Shown: positions 25,620 to 64,000 of the stretch, one piece after another
Numbering within the stretch: the stretch's first letter is position 1
Layout of the letters: each line of letters starts with the position of its first letter
From: Glandiceps talaboti
Lineage: Eukaryota; Hemichordata; Enteropneusta; Spengelidae
DNA length: 64,000 nucleotides
Reading direction: 5' to 3'
Assembly (NCBI RefSeq): GCF_964340395.1
Contig: NC_135567.1
Location: forward strand, 1,600,109-1,664,108
Notes under the pieces: model-generated
Seen by the model: only the letters and a program-made list of their open reading frames with translations
Told to the model about the DNA's origin: nothing
Databases searched by the model: none
Program-made: the position numbers and the translations under genes

Positions 25620-26876
25620 AGATACAATGTACCTCCATACACAGGGGTCTATTTAAATAACAGTGGATACAGTAATTTACCTTGGAAGTTCAAGACATTT
25701 ACTCTAACTGACAGAGATGTTATAATGCTGAAAGGAGGGAATACAAGTTACTCCAACTGACAGAGAAAGCATTAATAAACTTTGGGTGTGGTCGCCATCA
25801 AATATATGTTGGCACTTAGTTATTAAAAGGAATGCTCACATTCATTATTTGCTATTTTGCTAGACGACATGTTTGTGAAACATATTCTGGTTTTAAAACT
25901 TTAAAAAAGCGTCTGCAAACACCTTAAAATGACCTTTTTTCAGTCAGTTCCCTTCGGATTTACTTCGAGAGTTTTCAGGTATTTTCGGTTCCTTATAGAC
26001 CACGCTTATTTTGTGACGTCATAGGGAGACTGGCATTCAGGCAATCAGGCTATGACGAGTGTAGTCAACATGTGAATAAAACTAAACAATGTTGTGAAAA
26101 AAATACATTGCTGATGGTTGTAATAGACATCAGTAAACAAAAACTACAGTCTACACATCTTAACCAAACCTTTACTGATGTTAACCCACACTACCTGACT
26201 GTCATCTGTGTCTGTAGGTGGCAATACAGACATTTAGTAATTTGAAGTTTCATAAGATGTCCCCTTACGTTAGAAATGGAAAATAATACGCCGTATTCCG
26301 GTTATCGAAGAAGCCCCGAAAAGATAAAAGATATGATTGTTTGGCCACTAGGGGCGCTGTTTTAGAACCGGAAGTGAGGGCCAGAATTGTAGAGCATTGT
26401 TGCAAAGCATAGAGTCTATAGGCATCGTAACCACTGACTAAAGATTTTCTGTCATTCCCCGTAACTTTACGCTATAATATTGCATTATCGCCCATCAAAT
26501 AACGAAATAGCAAATTAACCTCTTGTTCTCCTAATATTTCGCGTAAGTTTGGCTCTGCAATTCGACCGTGAGGAAAACCCAAAAGTAGCAACATTTTGAA
26601 ACGGGTAGTACACTGACATCTCACTCACGTTTTCAGTGTGACCTCGTCCATTTGCGTTACCGTTGGAGAAATTGTAGCGATTGCTTCCAGTCAAACATCG
26701 GAATGGAAAAAGGTACAAAAACAGAGGAAAGAACCCTCAAAATCACAATATAGTACGCTACAGTTACTAGACTGAAAACTACTAGACTTGCTACACATAA
26801 ATAGTTGTAATTTTGGGGTGTTTCAGTCAATGACTTTTATTTATCTGATTTTTACAATAGTTAGGTTTCCAGGGTT

Positions 26877-27612
26877 GTATCTCACTGGTCAATACATTCA
26901 CACACAGTAAATCACATACAGTAATAACTGATATCGGTAGTTAGGTTTCCAGGGTTGTATCTCACTGGTCAATACATTTACACACAGTAAATCACATACA
27001 GTAATAACTGATATCGGTAGTTAGGTTTCCAGGGTTGTATCTCACTGGTCAATACATTTACACACAGTAAATCACATACAGTAATAACTGATATCGGTAG
27101 TTTGGTTTCCAGGGTTGTATCTCACTGGTCAATACATTCACACAGTAAATCACATACAGTAATAACTGATATCGGTAGTTTGGTTTCCAGGGTTGTATCT
27201 CACTGGTCAATACATTTACACACAGTAAATCACATACAGTAATAACTGATATCGGTAGTTAGGTTTCCAGGGTTGTATCTCACTGGTCAATACATTTACA
27301 CACAGTAAATCACACAGTAATAACTGATATCGGTAGTTTGGTTTCCAGGGTTGTATCTCACTGGTCAATACATTCACACAGTAAATCACATACAGTAATA
27401 ACTGATATCGGTAGTTTGGTTTCCAGGGTTGTATCTCACTGGTCAATACATTTACACACAGTAAATCACATACAGTAATAACTGATATCGGTAGTTTGGT
27501 TTCCAGGGTTGTATCTCACTGGTCAATACATTCACACACATACATACACACACACACACACAGACTATCACCTGACAGCTAGGTTTCCAGGGTTGTATCT
27601 CACTGGTTAATA

Positions 27613-27655
<43 letters not shown>

Positions 27656-27775
27656 TATCACCTGACAGCTAGGTTTCCAGGGTTGTATCTCACTGGTCAA
27701 TACATTCACACACACACACACACACAGACTATCACCTGACAGCTAGGTTTCCAGGGTTGTATCTCACTGGTTAAT
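26877..27775. repeat. 80-bp tandem array (~11 copies) decaying into CA microsatellites
   Basis: The unit contains GGTTTCCAGGGTTGTATCTC and TAATAACTGATATCGGTAG. The last three units replace the middle with CA runs and CAGACTATCACCTGACAGCT. Intergenic. Confidence 0.93.
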
Positions 27776-28376
27776 CCATACACACACAGTATCATAATTG
27801 AAAAAAAAACAGACAACTTTTTATTACAATATTAGGTCAAATGTTGTACAAGTCTTAGTGCATTGTGGTACCCCCCCCCCCCCATCTACACTGGAGTCAA
27901 CAATCAACAAACTATCATTCTGGAAGAGCTACAATATTGGAACAGCCATTGTCTTAAAAGTGAAAAAAAACATGTACACAGATTTATTTCACAAAATTCT
28001 GTAAAAATAGTTGGCTTCATTTGAGGATATATTACAAAAGGTAGAAGTGCCATTTTATGTTACAGTGTTAGACACATGATTTTGGTAGATACAGTACTAG
28101 CAGTCTGTCAGGTTTGTTTGGTGTAGTGTTGTCAGTCACGTATACTATAGTGTTGTGTCCGTCTCAGTGTATCATATAATGTAGTGTCATGTCAGTCTGG
28201 TGTAGTGTAATGTCATGTCATGTCCATATAAGAGTGTCTAGACATTATGTAGAAATATCTGTAAGATAGAACCATGTCATTGTTACAAATCAGTGTTGTG
28301 TATTTTATCAGAGTCATGTAGAATTCACACTTGGCATACAACAACAACAACAACAACAACAACAACGACAACGACG

Positions 28377-30003
28377 TCAGACAGATTTCTATGTCCTGGC
28401 ATTCAACAGACAGATTTCTATGTCCTGGCATTCAACTGACAGATTTCTATGTCCTGACATTCAAGTGACAGATTTCTATGTCCTGGCATTCAACAGACAG
28501 ATTTCTATGTCCTGGCATTCAACTGACAGATTTCTATGTCCTGGCATTCAACTGACAGATTTCTATGTCCTGGCATTCAACAGACAGATTTCTATGTCCT
28601 GGCATTCAACAGACAGATTTCTATGTCCTGGCATTCAACTGACAGATTCCTATGTCCTGGCATTCAAGTGACAGATTTCTATGTCCTGGCATTCAACAGA
28701 CAGATTTCTATGTCCTGGCATTCAACAGACAGATTTCTATGTCCTGGCATTCAACAGACAGATTTCTATGTCCTGGCATTCAACTGACAGATTTCTATGT
28801 CCTGGCATTCAACAGACAGATTTCTATGTCCTGGCATTCAACAGACAGATTTCTATGTCCTGGCATTCAACAGACAGATTTCTATGTCCTGGCATTCAAC
28901 TGACAGATTTCTATGTCCTGGCATTCAACAGACAGATTTCTATGTCCTGGCATTCAACAGACAGATTTCTATGTCCTGGCATTCAACAGACAGATTTCTA
29001 TGTCATGGCATTCAACTGACAGATTTCTATGTCCTGGCATTCAACAGACAGATTTCTATGTCCTGGCATTCAACAGACAGATTTCTATGTCCTGGCATTC
29101 AACAGACAGATTTCTATGTCCTGGCATTCAACAGACAGATTTCTATGTCCTGGCATTCAACAGACAGATTTCTCCGTCCTGGCATTCAAGTGACAGATTT
29201 CTATGTCCTGGCATTCAAGTGACAGATTTCTATGTCCTGGCATTCAACAGACAGATTTCTCCGTCCTGGCATTCAAGTGACAGATTTCTATGTCCTGGCA
29301 TTCAAGTGACAGATTTCTATGTCCTGGCATTCAACAGACAGATTTCTCCGTCCTGGCATTCAACAGACAGATTTCTATGTCCTGGCATGCAAGTGACAGA
29401 TTCCTATGTCCTGGCATTCAAGTGACAGATTTCTATGTCCTGGCATTCAACTGACAGATTTCTATGTCCTGGCATTCAACAGACAGATTTCTCCGTCCTG
29501 GCATTCAACAGACAGATTTCTCCGTCCTGGCATTCAACAGACAGATTTCTATGTCCTGGCATTCAACAGACAGATTTCTATGTCCTGGCATTCAACAGAC
29601 AGATTTCTATGTCCTGGCATTCAACAGACAGATTTCTATGTCCTGGCATTCAACAGACAGATTTCTATGTCCTGGCATTCAACAGACAGATTTCTATGTC
29701 CTGGCATTCAACAGACAGATTTCTATGTCCTGGCATTCAACAGACAGATTTCTATGTCCTGACATTCAAGTGACAGATTTCTATGTCCTGGCATTCAACA
29801 GACAGATTTCTATGTCCTGACATTCAAGTGACAGATTTCTATGTCCTGACATTCAACAGACAGATTTCTATGTCCTGGCATTCAACAGACAGATTTCTAT
29901 GTCCTGGCATTCAACTGACAGATTTCTATGTCCTGGCATTCAACTGACAGATTTCTATGTCCTGGCATTCAACAGACAGATTTCTATGTCCTGGCATTCA
30001 AGT
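28377..30003. repeat. 29-bp tandem array (~56 copies)
   Basis: The unit is CAGACAGATTTCTATGTCCT followed by GGCATTCAA, with CAG/CTG/AGTG variation before ACAGATT. A period of 29 rotates the frame, so the short overlapping ORFs here are not genes. Preceded by a CAACAA microsatellite (28340-28368). Confidence 0.95.
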
Positions 30004-31447
30004 GATAAAGGTTCTATTTTGCTGTCCAATAAGAAATGGATATTATAGATGAATAAAACGAAGACATAACACAGGAATTATTGATGTCAAATACAGTATG
30101 ACATAATCCGTTACCATAGTGACACTAATAAGTTATAAAAAATCCAATCATTTTGTCTCTACATGGTAGGTATATATATCTGTACATACAAATACTCATT
30201 TTGTGTAATGAAATCTGAACCCTTCCCAATAGCAGAAGTGATAACACCCCCCCCCCCCCCACAGCAGTAGTGGTACCATCCATTTACCCCCCCCCCCCCC
30301 CAGCAGTAGTGATATCACTCATAATCAAACCCCTCCTCCATTTGCTGGTAGTGTTAGGGCACCCCCCCCCCCCCCAGGTATAAATCAATAGACCTGTACA
30401 GTAGACTGTTATACCAGTTCCAAGATACACCTTGTGTCTCCCCCCTTACAATGGCCTGTTTTCTGTAAATCCAGGGACGGATGTTTACACACACACTACT
30501 CACAGGATGTTATTATCTGACTCTACCCTGGGTTTACACACACACTACTCACAGGATGTTATTATCTGACTCTACCCTGGGTTTACCCGTAAAATCCATC
30601 TCTGTCATTGATGGCATTTAGTCTTTCTTCTATAAAATCACTCATAATCAAAGAGGTCAACATGTCTTTCCATCATTTCACCATGACAATATGAATTCAA
30701 ACGTAATTAAAGACAAAACAGGCCTATATGTAAAAATATAGTGATATCATACCATACAATAACAATGCATCATGGGAATCACAGATATCAATAATAAAAC
30801 AACTACCAGTAACATTTTCATCACCCCTCCCCCTCCATCCCCTGTATTAGTAGTGGTATCACCCAGCCTCTCCTACTGCTTGTAGCGGTATCATCCAACC
30901 CCTTTTACTGCTTTTAGTGGCATCACCCAGTCCCTTGAACTGCTTGTTGTGGTATCATCCAACCCCTCCAAATGCTTGATGTGGCATCACCCAACCCTAT
31001 CCAATCATATTTCAGATGGCATAGTAAGACAATGTCTACATTGTAGCATATTTACAATACTTGATAGTGATTGGTCAAGTCAGGAAGTGAAATAATGGCA
31101 GTGTGGTGTCCAGCCTGACCAAAGCAAACAACAAAATATACATCTGTAGGAATTGAAATGTTGACTATGATACATGACAATGTCTGCAAAGTCTATAATG
31201 AATTAGAAGTCTGTACAAACAACAAAAACAGGTGATTATTGTTGTCTAGGAAACATGCACTGGTTGCTGGGCAACAAATCACTTTGCATCTTTCAGAATG
31301 AATGTGAATTTAATAACACATTGCAGAGGTCGGAGGTCAATCACTTACAAAAGTAAGTTCCTGATACTGGTTTCAACCTTGACACATGACAATGTGACCC
31401 CTGACCTTTGACCCCAACTGACATAACAGGTAAAACCAGTCTCTATG
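30004..31447. other. SIN3 3' flank / 3' UTR region and intergenic sequence
   Basis: Contains runs of 14 or more C at about 30246, 30286 and 30362. It also contains a 56-bp duplication (CACACACTACTCACAGGATG, 30487-30595). A minus-strand ATTAAA at 31309-31314, about 135 nt past the SIN3 stop, is a possible poly(A) signal. No further gene is seen. Confidence 0.5.
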
Positions 31448-57465
<26,018 letters not shown>

Positions 57466-57524
57466 AATCACACTGTGATTCTACGATGGGTTGACCACCA
57501 GCCTCCCTGCAATGAAAAGTATCA

Positions 57525-58045
57525 GGTTATGTATCTTGTATCAATGTTTCACACTGGATATCTTGTATCTATGTTTCACACTGGATATCTTGTATCTATG
57601 TTTCACACTGAATATCTTGTATCTATGTTTCACACTGGATATCTTGTATCTATGTTTCACGTTGGATATCTTGTATCTATGTTTTACACTGGATATCTTG
57701 TATCTATGTTTCACACTGAATATCTTATATCTATGTTTCACACTGAATATCTTGTATCTATGTTTCACACTGAATATCTTGTATCTATGTTTTACACTGG
57801 ATATCTTGTATCTATGTTTTACACTGGATATCTTGTATCTATGTTTCACACTGGATATCTTGTATCTATGTTTCACACTGGATATCTTGTATCTATTTTT
57901 ACAATGGATATCTTGTATCTATGTTTCACACAGGATATCTTGTATCTATGTTTCACATTGGATATCTTGTATCTATGTTTCACAATGGATATCTTGTATC
58001 TATGTTTCATATTGGATATCTTGTATCTATGTTTCATATTGGATA
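57525..58045. repeat. 27-bp array (~19 copies) upstream of the SIN3 start exon
   Basis: The unit is ATATCTTGTATCTATGTTTC followed by ACACTGG. Non-coding; open frames result from the period of 27. Confidence 0.95.
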
Positions 58046-58074
58046 TCTTAGCTTTGAAGTTCTGGACTGGAGTC

Positions 58075-59140
58075 AGAAACAGGAGAACTGAACTATCTAC
58101 ATGTACTCTGGTAGACCAGGATGGGCTATGAGAAGCCCAGGCCCTTGTATTACAATTCTACATGTACTCTGGTAGACCAGGATGGGCTATGAGAAGCCCA
58201 GGCCCTTGTATTACAATTCTACAAGTACTCTGGTAGACCAGGATGGGCTATGAGATGCCCAGGCCCTTGTATTACAATTCTACAAGTACTCTGGTAGACC
58301 AGGATGGGCTATGAGATACCCAGGCCCTTGTATTACAATTCTACAAGTACTCTGGTAGACCAGGATGGGCTATGAGAAGCCCAGGCCCTTGTATTACAAT
58401 TCCACAAGTACTCTGGTAGACCAGGATGGGCTATGAGAAGCCCAGGCCCTTGTATTACAATTCTACAAGTATTCTGGTAGACCAGGGTGGGCTATGAGAT
58501 GCCCAGGCCCTTGTATTACAATTCTACAAGTATTCTGGTAGACCAGGATGGGCTATGAGAAGCCCAGGCCCTTGTATTACAATTCTACAAGTTTTCTGGT
58601 AGACCAGGATGGGCTATGAGAAGCCCAGGCCCTTGTATTACAATTCTACAAGTACTCTGGTAGACCAGGATGGGCTATGAGAAGCCCAGGCCCTTGTATT
58701 ACAATTCTACAAGTACTCTGGTAGACCAGGATGGGCTATGAGAAGCCCAGGCCCTTGTATTACAATCCTACAAGTATTCTGGGAGACCAGGGTGGGCTAT
58801 GAGATGCCCAGGCCCTTGTATTACAATTCTACAAGTATTCTGGTAGACCAGGATGGGCTATGAGAAGCCCAGGCCCTTGTATTACAATTCTACAAGTATT
58901 CTGGTAGACCAGGATGGGCTATGAGAAGCCCAGGCCCTTGTATTACAATTCTACAAGTATTCTGGTAGACCAGGATGGGCTATGAGAAGCCCAGGCCCTT
59001 GTATTACAATTCTACAAGTATTCTGGTAGACCAGGATGGGCTATAAGAAGCCCAGGCCCTTGTATTACAATTCTACAAGTATTCTGGTAGACCAGGATGG
59101 GCTATGAGAAGCCCAGGCCCTTGTATTACAATTCTACAAG
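58075..59140. repeat. 61-bp array (~17 copies) with a built-in hairpin
   Basis: Units hold CTACAAGTACTCTGGTAGAC, CAGGATGGGCTATGAGAAGC and CCAGGCCCTTGTATTACAAT. TGGGCT-ATGAGA-AGCCCA is a perfect 6-bp stem in most copies. Confidence 0.95.
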
Positions 59141-59349
59141 TAAAGTAAAATGTGCTGCATCATTTGAATAGTTAGTGTATAATATACCGTGGGCAAATTT
59201 ATGTAAATATATGCAAATCAGTATGCTAATATTTCTGCAAATTAGCTATCCCCTTATTTTTTTTCATCTGTGGAGAGCACTACAATATTTCTTATATTGT
59301 TTCACGTTTGAATATCTTGTTACAAAGTTATTTGTTATATACATGTACC

Positions 59350-60318
59350 ATCATGTTTATCATATATCCTGTACCAATGTATCATATATCCTGTACCAAT
59401 GTATCATATATCCTGTACCAATGTATCATATATCCTGTACCATCATGTTTATCATATATCCTGTACCAATGTATCATATATCCTGTACCATCATGTTTAT
59501 CATATATCCTGTACCAATGTATCATTTTATAAGGCACAAATTATGTTACAGTATATCATATTACATGTTACAATGTGTCACATTATATGTTACAATGTGT
59601 CATATTACATGTTACAATGTGTCATATTACATGTTACAATGTGTCATATTACATGTTACAATGTGTCATATTACATGTTACAATGTGTCATATTACATGT
59701 TACAATGTGTCACATTACATGTTACAATGTGTCACATTACATGTTACAATGTGTCATATTACATGTTACAATGTGTCATATTATATGTTACAATGTGTCA
59801 TATTACATGTTACAATGTGTCATATTATATGTTACAATGTGTCATATTACATGTTACAATGTGTCACATTACATGTTACAATGTGTCATATTATATGTTA
59901 CAATGTGTCATATTACATGTTACAATGTGTCACATTACATGTTACAATGTGTCATATTATGTTACAATGTGTCATATTACATGTTACAATGTGTCACATT
60001 ATATGTTACAATGTGTCATATTATATGTTACAATGTGTCATATTACATGTTACAATGTGTCACATTACATGTTACAATGTGTCACATTACATGTTACAAT
60101 GTGTCATATTATGTTACAATGTGTCATATTACATGTTACAATGTGTCACATTATATGTTACAATGTGTCATATTACATGTTACAATGTGTCACATTACAT
60201 GTTACAATGTGTCATATTATGTTACAATGTGTCATATTACATGTTACAATGTGTCACATTATATGTTACAATGTGTCATATTATATGTTACAATGTGTCA
60301 TATTACATGTTACAATGT
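59350..60318. repeat. 22-bp arrays (CATATATCCTGTACCAATGT then CATATTACATGTTACAATGT types)
   Basis: A short array to 59525 is followed from about 59555 by about 35 copies of the second unit, with CATATT/CACATT and ACATG/ATATG variants and occasional 19-bp units. Frames stay open through it, but the translations are repeat artefacts. Confidence 0.95.
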
Positions 60319-60561
60319 AATCATAGCCACAGGAATTGGTTTGGATTTCACATTCACCTCAGTGCATTTGATAGAGGTTAGCATTAACAAATAGTGAATT
60401 GTTTTACGCTATTGATGTTATATGGTGGGGGAGGGGAGGCTGAGGTGTGTGTGTGGGGGTAATCCCTCAATGTATTACAGTGTGCTTGGAAAGGGAGGGG
60501 AACTGGGTCGAGAATGAGTTACTGATAATTCCAATATTTACACCAAATGTTTGTATCTAGA

Positions 60562-61285
60562 CCCAGGTTGAATGCTAGCAATTATCCCAAAGGGTATTAA
60601 GTTTGAATGTTAGCAATTATCCCAAAGGGTACTAAGTTTGAATGTTAGCAATTATCCCAAAGGGTATTAAGTTTGAATGCTAGCAATTATCCCAAAGGGT
60701 ATTAAGTTTGAATGCTAGCAATTATCCCAAAGGGTACTAAGTTTGAATGTTAGCAATTATCCCAAAGGGTATTAAGTTTGAATGCTAGCAATTATCCCAA
60801 AGGGTATTAAGTTTGAATGTTAGCAATTATCCCAAAGGGTATTAAGTTTGAATGCTAGCAATTATCCCAAAGGGTATTAAGTTTGAATGTTAGCAATTAT
60901 CCCAAAGGGTATTAAGTTTGAATGCTAGCAATTATCCCAAAGGGTACTAAGTTTGAATGTTAGCAATTATCCCAAAGGGTATTAAGTTTGAATGCTAGCA
61001 ATTATCCCAAAGGGTATTAAGTTTGAATGTTAGCAATTATCCCAAAGGGTACCAAGTTTGAATGTTAGCAATTATCCCAAAGGGTACTAAGTTTGAATGT
61101 TAGCAATTATCCCAAAGGGTATTAAGTTTGAATGTTAGCAATTATCCCAAAGGGTATTAAGTTTGAATGCTAGCAATTATCCCAAAGGGTACCAAGTTTG
61201 AATGCTAGCAATTATCCCAAAGGGTACTAAGTTTGAATGTTAGCAATTATCCCAAAGGGTACCAAGTTTGAATGTTAGCAAGTAT
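60562..61285. repeat. 35-bp array (~20 copies)
   Basis: The unit is AAGTTTGAATGCTAGCAATT followed by ATCCCAAAGGGTATT, with GCTAGC/GTTAGC and TATT/TACT/TACC variants. Confidence 0.95.
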
Positions 61286-61304
61286 TTGGCTAAAAGGGGC
61301 TTTA

Positions 61305-61720
61305 TCATTTGAGATTTGTTTACATCTGGTAATGGTATAAACAACATTTGTTTACATCTGGTAATGGTATAAACAAGATTTTGTTTACATCTGGGAAGTG
61401 TAAGATTTGTTTACACATGGTAACAGTACATACAATATTTGTTTACATCTAACAACAGTATATAATGGCAATATTTGTTTACATCTGGTAATATAGATTA
61501 TGACTAATATCTCATTGTAGTCTATAACAGAGAAGACAACATTTGTTTACATCTGTAATAGTATGGACAACATTTATTTACATCTGGTAATGGTATAAAC
61601 AACATTCATTTGCATCTGTAACAATACGGACATTTGTTTACATCTGGTAATGGTATAAACAACATTTGTTTATATCTGTAACAGTATGGACAACAATATT
61701 TGATTACACCAGACAAGATG
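61305..61720. repeat. Diverged ~32-bp repeats
   Basis: About ten degenerate copies of ACATTTGTTTACATCTGGTA with ATGGTATAAACA. Confidence 0.85.
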
Positions 61721-61724
61721 ACCT

Positions 61725-63116
61725 ACAAGATTGTTTATATCTGGGGTTATTATTATAGCTATGCATCTAATACAAAATAGAATGACTGTGTACATGCATA
61801 ATGGCTCTTTGTGTAGCTGTACTGTACTGTGCACTAATACTGTAAATGTACTATGTACTATAAAGTAGACATCTATGCCTGCAGTCTACTAACAGTCTGT
61901 TTCAATTTGATAGTTGGCAGAAATTCACCACCAGACACTCACTGTGATCAAAGTTTTCAAGTGCAAAATGTGAGTTATGTGGTCATTGCAACAGCCACAC
62001 TATGTACATTGTACAGCTAGCTAAGCACAACAGTAACGTAGGGAGTTTCAACCAGCTAACTCAGTAATAAACAGAAATATGGCTGCCTAGAATATACCAT
62101 TCAATGTCGTAGGCGGCAAATCAAAAACCCCGAAAAAATGCACGGTCGAGTTCTCGAAAATCGCTGGTAATATTTTCATATTTTATAGTTGACCTGTACT
62201 TATAATGTATAAATGAGGCAATGAAATAACGTTCTTGTAAATATGATGCGAGACACTGAATCGATAGTGCACACACACCCTTAAGAGTTCATAAAATGGA
62301 ATCGTCCGATAAACAATTATTATTGTCATTGAAAAAACCAGGAAGAGCCTGGTTTGTGAAATAACAGTTAACTTTAATCTACTGTGTGAAATATACCGAT
62401 CTAAAATTAATAAAACTTCCACCAAGGCGAGTGTGGTTATCTGTTAGTATTTTGGTATCGAATCAGTCAAGTTTCACCTATTACAAATAGATAAATCGAA
62501 CGTTGAAACGAGTCAATGTTGGCATTGCAGATAATGGCTACGGATAGTATTCGCTGGCGAGGGTAAGAGTCACGATAAATGAAAATCAACGCTATCTTCA
62601 GTGTTCAATTAGTGAATTATATCGGACGGAATTCACATCACTTTGGTTCATTCAAATGAACGTTCCCTATATACATTTGTGTCAGAAACCAGCGTTCGTC
62701 GGGTGAGAAATCTGAGGTACGTTTTACGTTAGTGTTTTCGTCAAAACAACAAGGCAATCGAAGGCCCTTGATAGTACGGGGACTGTTATGCGAACAGAGC
62801 TAGAGACCACCGTGTGACGTTCGGTAACAAAACTGAGTAACACACAGACATTTCTAGTAAATGTAACCACGATCTTTAAGATTCGTCGACTGTGTTGTAA
62901 ACTCATATAACTGGCAGTGTTCACATCACAATCAATCACAACACAGAGACTGGCGTTCATTTTCAACGGAACAACCGATCGCCGACGACTACCTACAACC
63001 GAGTACATAACAAGGGCAAATAATCGTATAATTGGACAATCGTTCCCACATTCACAATTAATATACCTACAGTATTACACAGACTGATAAAAAACATCGT
63101 CCAGATCAGGACCTAC
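61725..63116. other. Upstream part of the SIN3 5' intron, no coding gene found
   Basis: Unique sequence, with CG dinucleotides more frequent from about 62100 rightward. The short minus-strand ORFs at 62183-62425 and 62724-63008 have no recognisable features. Confidence 0.5.
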
Positions 63117-63420
63117 CTCTTTCAAATTTCGGATGTTCGTGATACGAATAGATTTTCACGGCGATAGTTGCAGTAGCGTATGTGTACGTTTTCCTAGGGA
63201 TGTTTAGCATACAGATTTACAGGTCAATCGCAATATCATGACATCATTGCTATTTACCACTGGATTGACCAATCAAAATCCCGTTTTCATTTTGAACACT
63301 ACGCGCGAAGACACAAGTCACGTGATTAAACGCCCCCGCTTCCGGAATTCAATTTCCGGTTGCTGTCAACGACAACAAAGGTTTCGTAATCTGGCGACGC
63401 GCCAGAGCCAACAGTACACT
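63117..63420 (-). promoter_or_regulatory. Candidate SIN3 first exon / promoter
   Basis: A donor AGAG then GTAGGT at 63116/63117 (minus) could end a 5' UTR exon spliced to 57507. Just upstream lie TCACGTGA (63318-63325) and CTTCCGGAATTCAATTTCCGG (ETS-like pair, about 63339-63359). This is inference from motifs and from the missing first exon. Confidence 0.35.
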
Positions 63421-64000
63421 CTAACCATACGTTGTGAGGGTGTACAGAATTCAAGTGTATCTTTGTAGGTATAGGTATAAGTACATACGGAATACATTTT
63501 TTGAGGAACCAGTGTCAGCATGATTTGCGCCAGGCGCTGAATTTGGCCCGACTTACCCGTCTGGCAAGCTAGCAAGTAATAGGCTACGTGCATTTTATAT
63601 TAGCAGGCAGTAGTACTAGTAGTAACTCACTGTGGTGGACAGTACGTATACTGTAACCTCACACACAGGACACCCAGGCTTAGTTAGTTATGTTTACGAA
63701 AAAACAAAATAAATAAACCAGCAAACAATAAATAATAAATAAATACTGACAAGCATCAACATAAGAGTACTTACAAAATATTATTAACAAGTGAACAAGA
63801 ATTACTAAATTATATATTTTTTCCTAAAAATGTGAAATGGTCACAATTGTACATACCCCACTGTGAGAATTCACATATAGGAAAACATATAGTAATTCTT
63901 GTAAGTGATAATGATTAATTTTGTAATTACTCTCTTGTTGGTGATTGTCAATATTTATTTATTTATTGTTTGTTTGTTTGTTTTTGCAAATGTAACTAAG
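63421..64000. other. Right-hand flank
   Basis: AT-rich, with AATAAATAAATAAA and TTTGTTTG simple sequence near 63710-63740 and 63950-63985. No gene is seen. Confidence 0.5.

Larger units (their letters stand above)
22507..26876. other. Intergenic region between antizyme and the SIN3 3' end, left part
   Basis: No gene is supported. It holds a duplicated 47-bp segment (GTTCACTTGTGAACCAATC, about 23044-23125), a 26-bp array, a threefold GGCCAATCAGA repeat (24630-24725), a 51-bp duplication (24894-24995) and a foldback palindrome. ORFs at 24570-24782 and 26515-26718 (minus) lack recognisable domains. Confidence 0.6.

Noticed and set aside
26336-26362. CTCF-like CCACTAGGGGCGC
   Set aside because: One G short of the usual core, and a single match has no support.
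26515-26718. 67-codon minus-strand ORF
   Set aside because: No recognisable feature, and it overlaps sequence shared with another non-coding place (20486).
59175-60394. Plus-strand ORFs of 268-381 codons
   Set aside because: Translations of a 22-bp array (SYYMLQCVILHVTMCHIT repeats).
62724-63008. 94-codon minus-strand ORF upstream of SIN3
   Set aside because: No domain or conservation; it lies in the likely 5' intron.

Overview
This is animal (metazoan) nuclear DNA: spliced genes with GT-AG introns, AT-rich non-coding sequence, DNA-transposon relics, and about half the window (very roughly 34 kb, estimated by eye) in tandem minisatellites. Protein content and transposon types fit an invertebrate, probably marine, such as a lophotrochozoan or an invertebrate deuterostome. 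I cannot name the species.

Three genes are supported, all by exon-level homology to families I know. (1) DCTN6 (dynactin subunit p27), minus strand. Exon 1 is at 18758-18786, exons 2-5 lie between 12048 and 6664, and exon 6 onward lies off the left edge. (2) Ornithine decarboxylase antizyme, plus strand, 18929-22410, four exons with an intact programmed +1 frameshift site at 20799-20804. It is head-to-head with DCTN6 across about 140 bp. (3) SIN3 (SIN3A-like histone deacetylase scaffold), minus strand, 57465 down to 31448. It has 21 coding exons totalling 3720 nt, giving 1239 residues, with every splice phase compatible. A non-coding 5' exon begins at 57508, and a candidate promoter lies near 63.1-63.4 kb. 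22.5-31.3 kb is intergenic, and 57.5-64 kb is the SIN3 5' intron and upstream region.

The most striking observation is that many arrays are not arbitrary intronic minisatellites. Their units contain a copy of the neighbouring exon-intron junction: the edge of the coding exon plus the working GT or AG and flanking intron. I see this at DCTN6 exons 3 and 6 and at SIN3 exons 1, 4, 8, 10, 15, 16, 17, 19 and 20. SIN3 exon 6 has a related exon duplication, and the SIN3 exon 12 array abuts the acceptor but has lost its AG. Extra copies always lie on the intron side, so donor arrays sit downstream of the exon and acceptor arrays upstream. Single introns therefore hold from 1 to about 100 decoy splice sites. 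In two arrays (DCTN6 exon 6, 60-bp unit; SIN3 exon 15, 57-bp unit) the unit length is a multiple of three and the coding frame runs through the repeats, so alternative splice-site choice could add 20- or 19-residue modules to the protein. In the others, use of a decoy gives an early stop.

Mobile elements include a 1239-bp pogo/Tigger-like element with TA target duplication inside the SIN3 exon 12 array, two related elements with TAGTCCCCGC-type inverted ends in SIN3 introns, a hAT-like MITE, and a foldback palindrome at 25.4-25.6 kb. A 119-codon plus-strand ORF with one hydrophobic segment lies antisense in SIN3 intron 6 and may be a nested gene or retrocopy. Everything is read by eye; no alignment was run.
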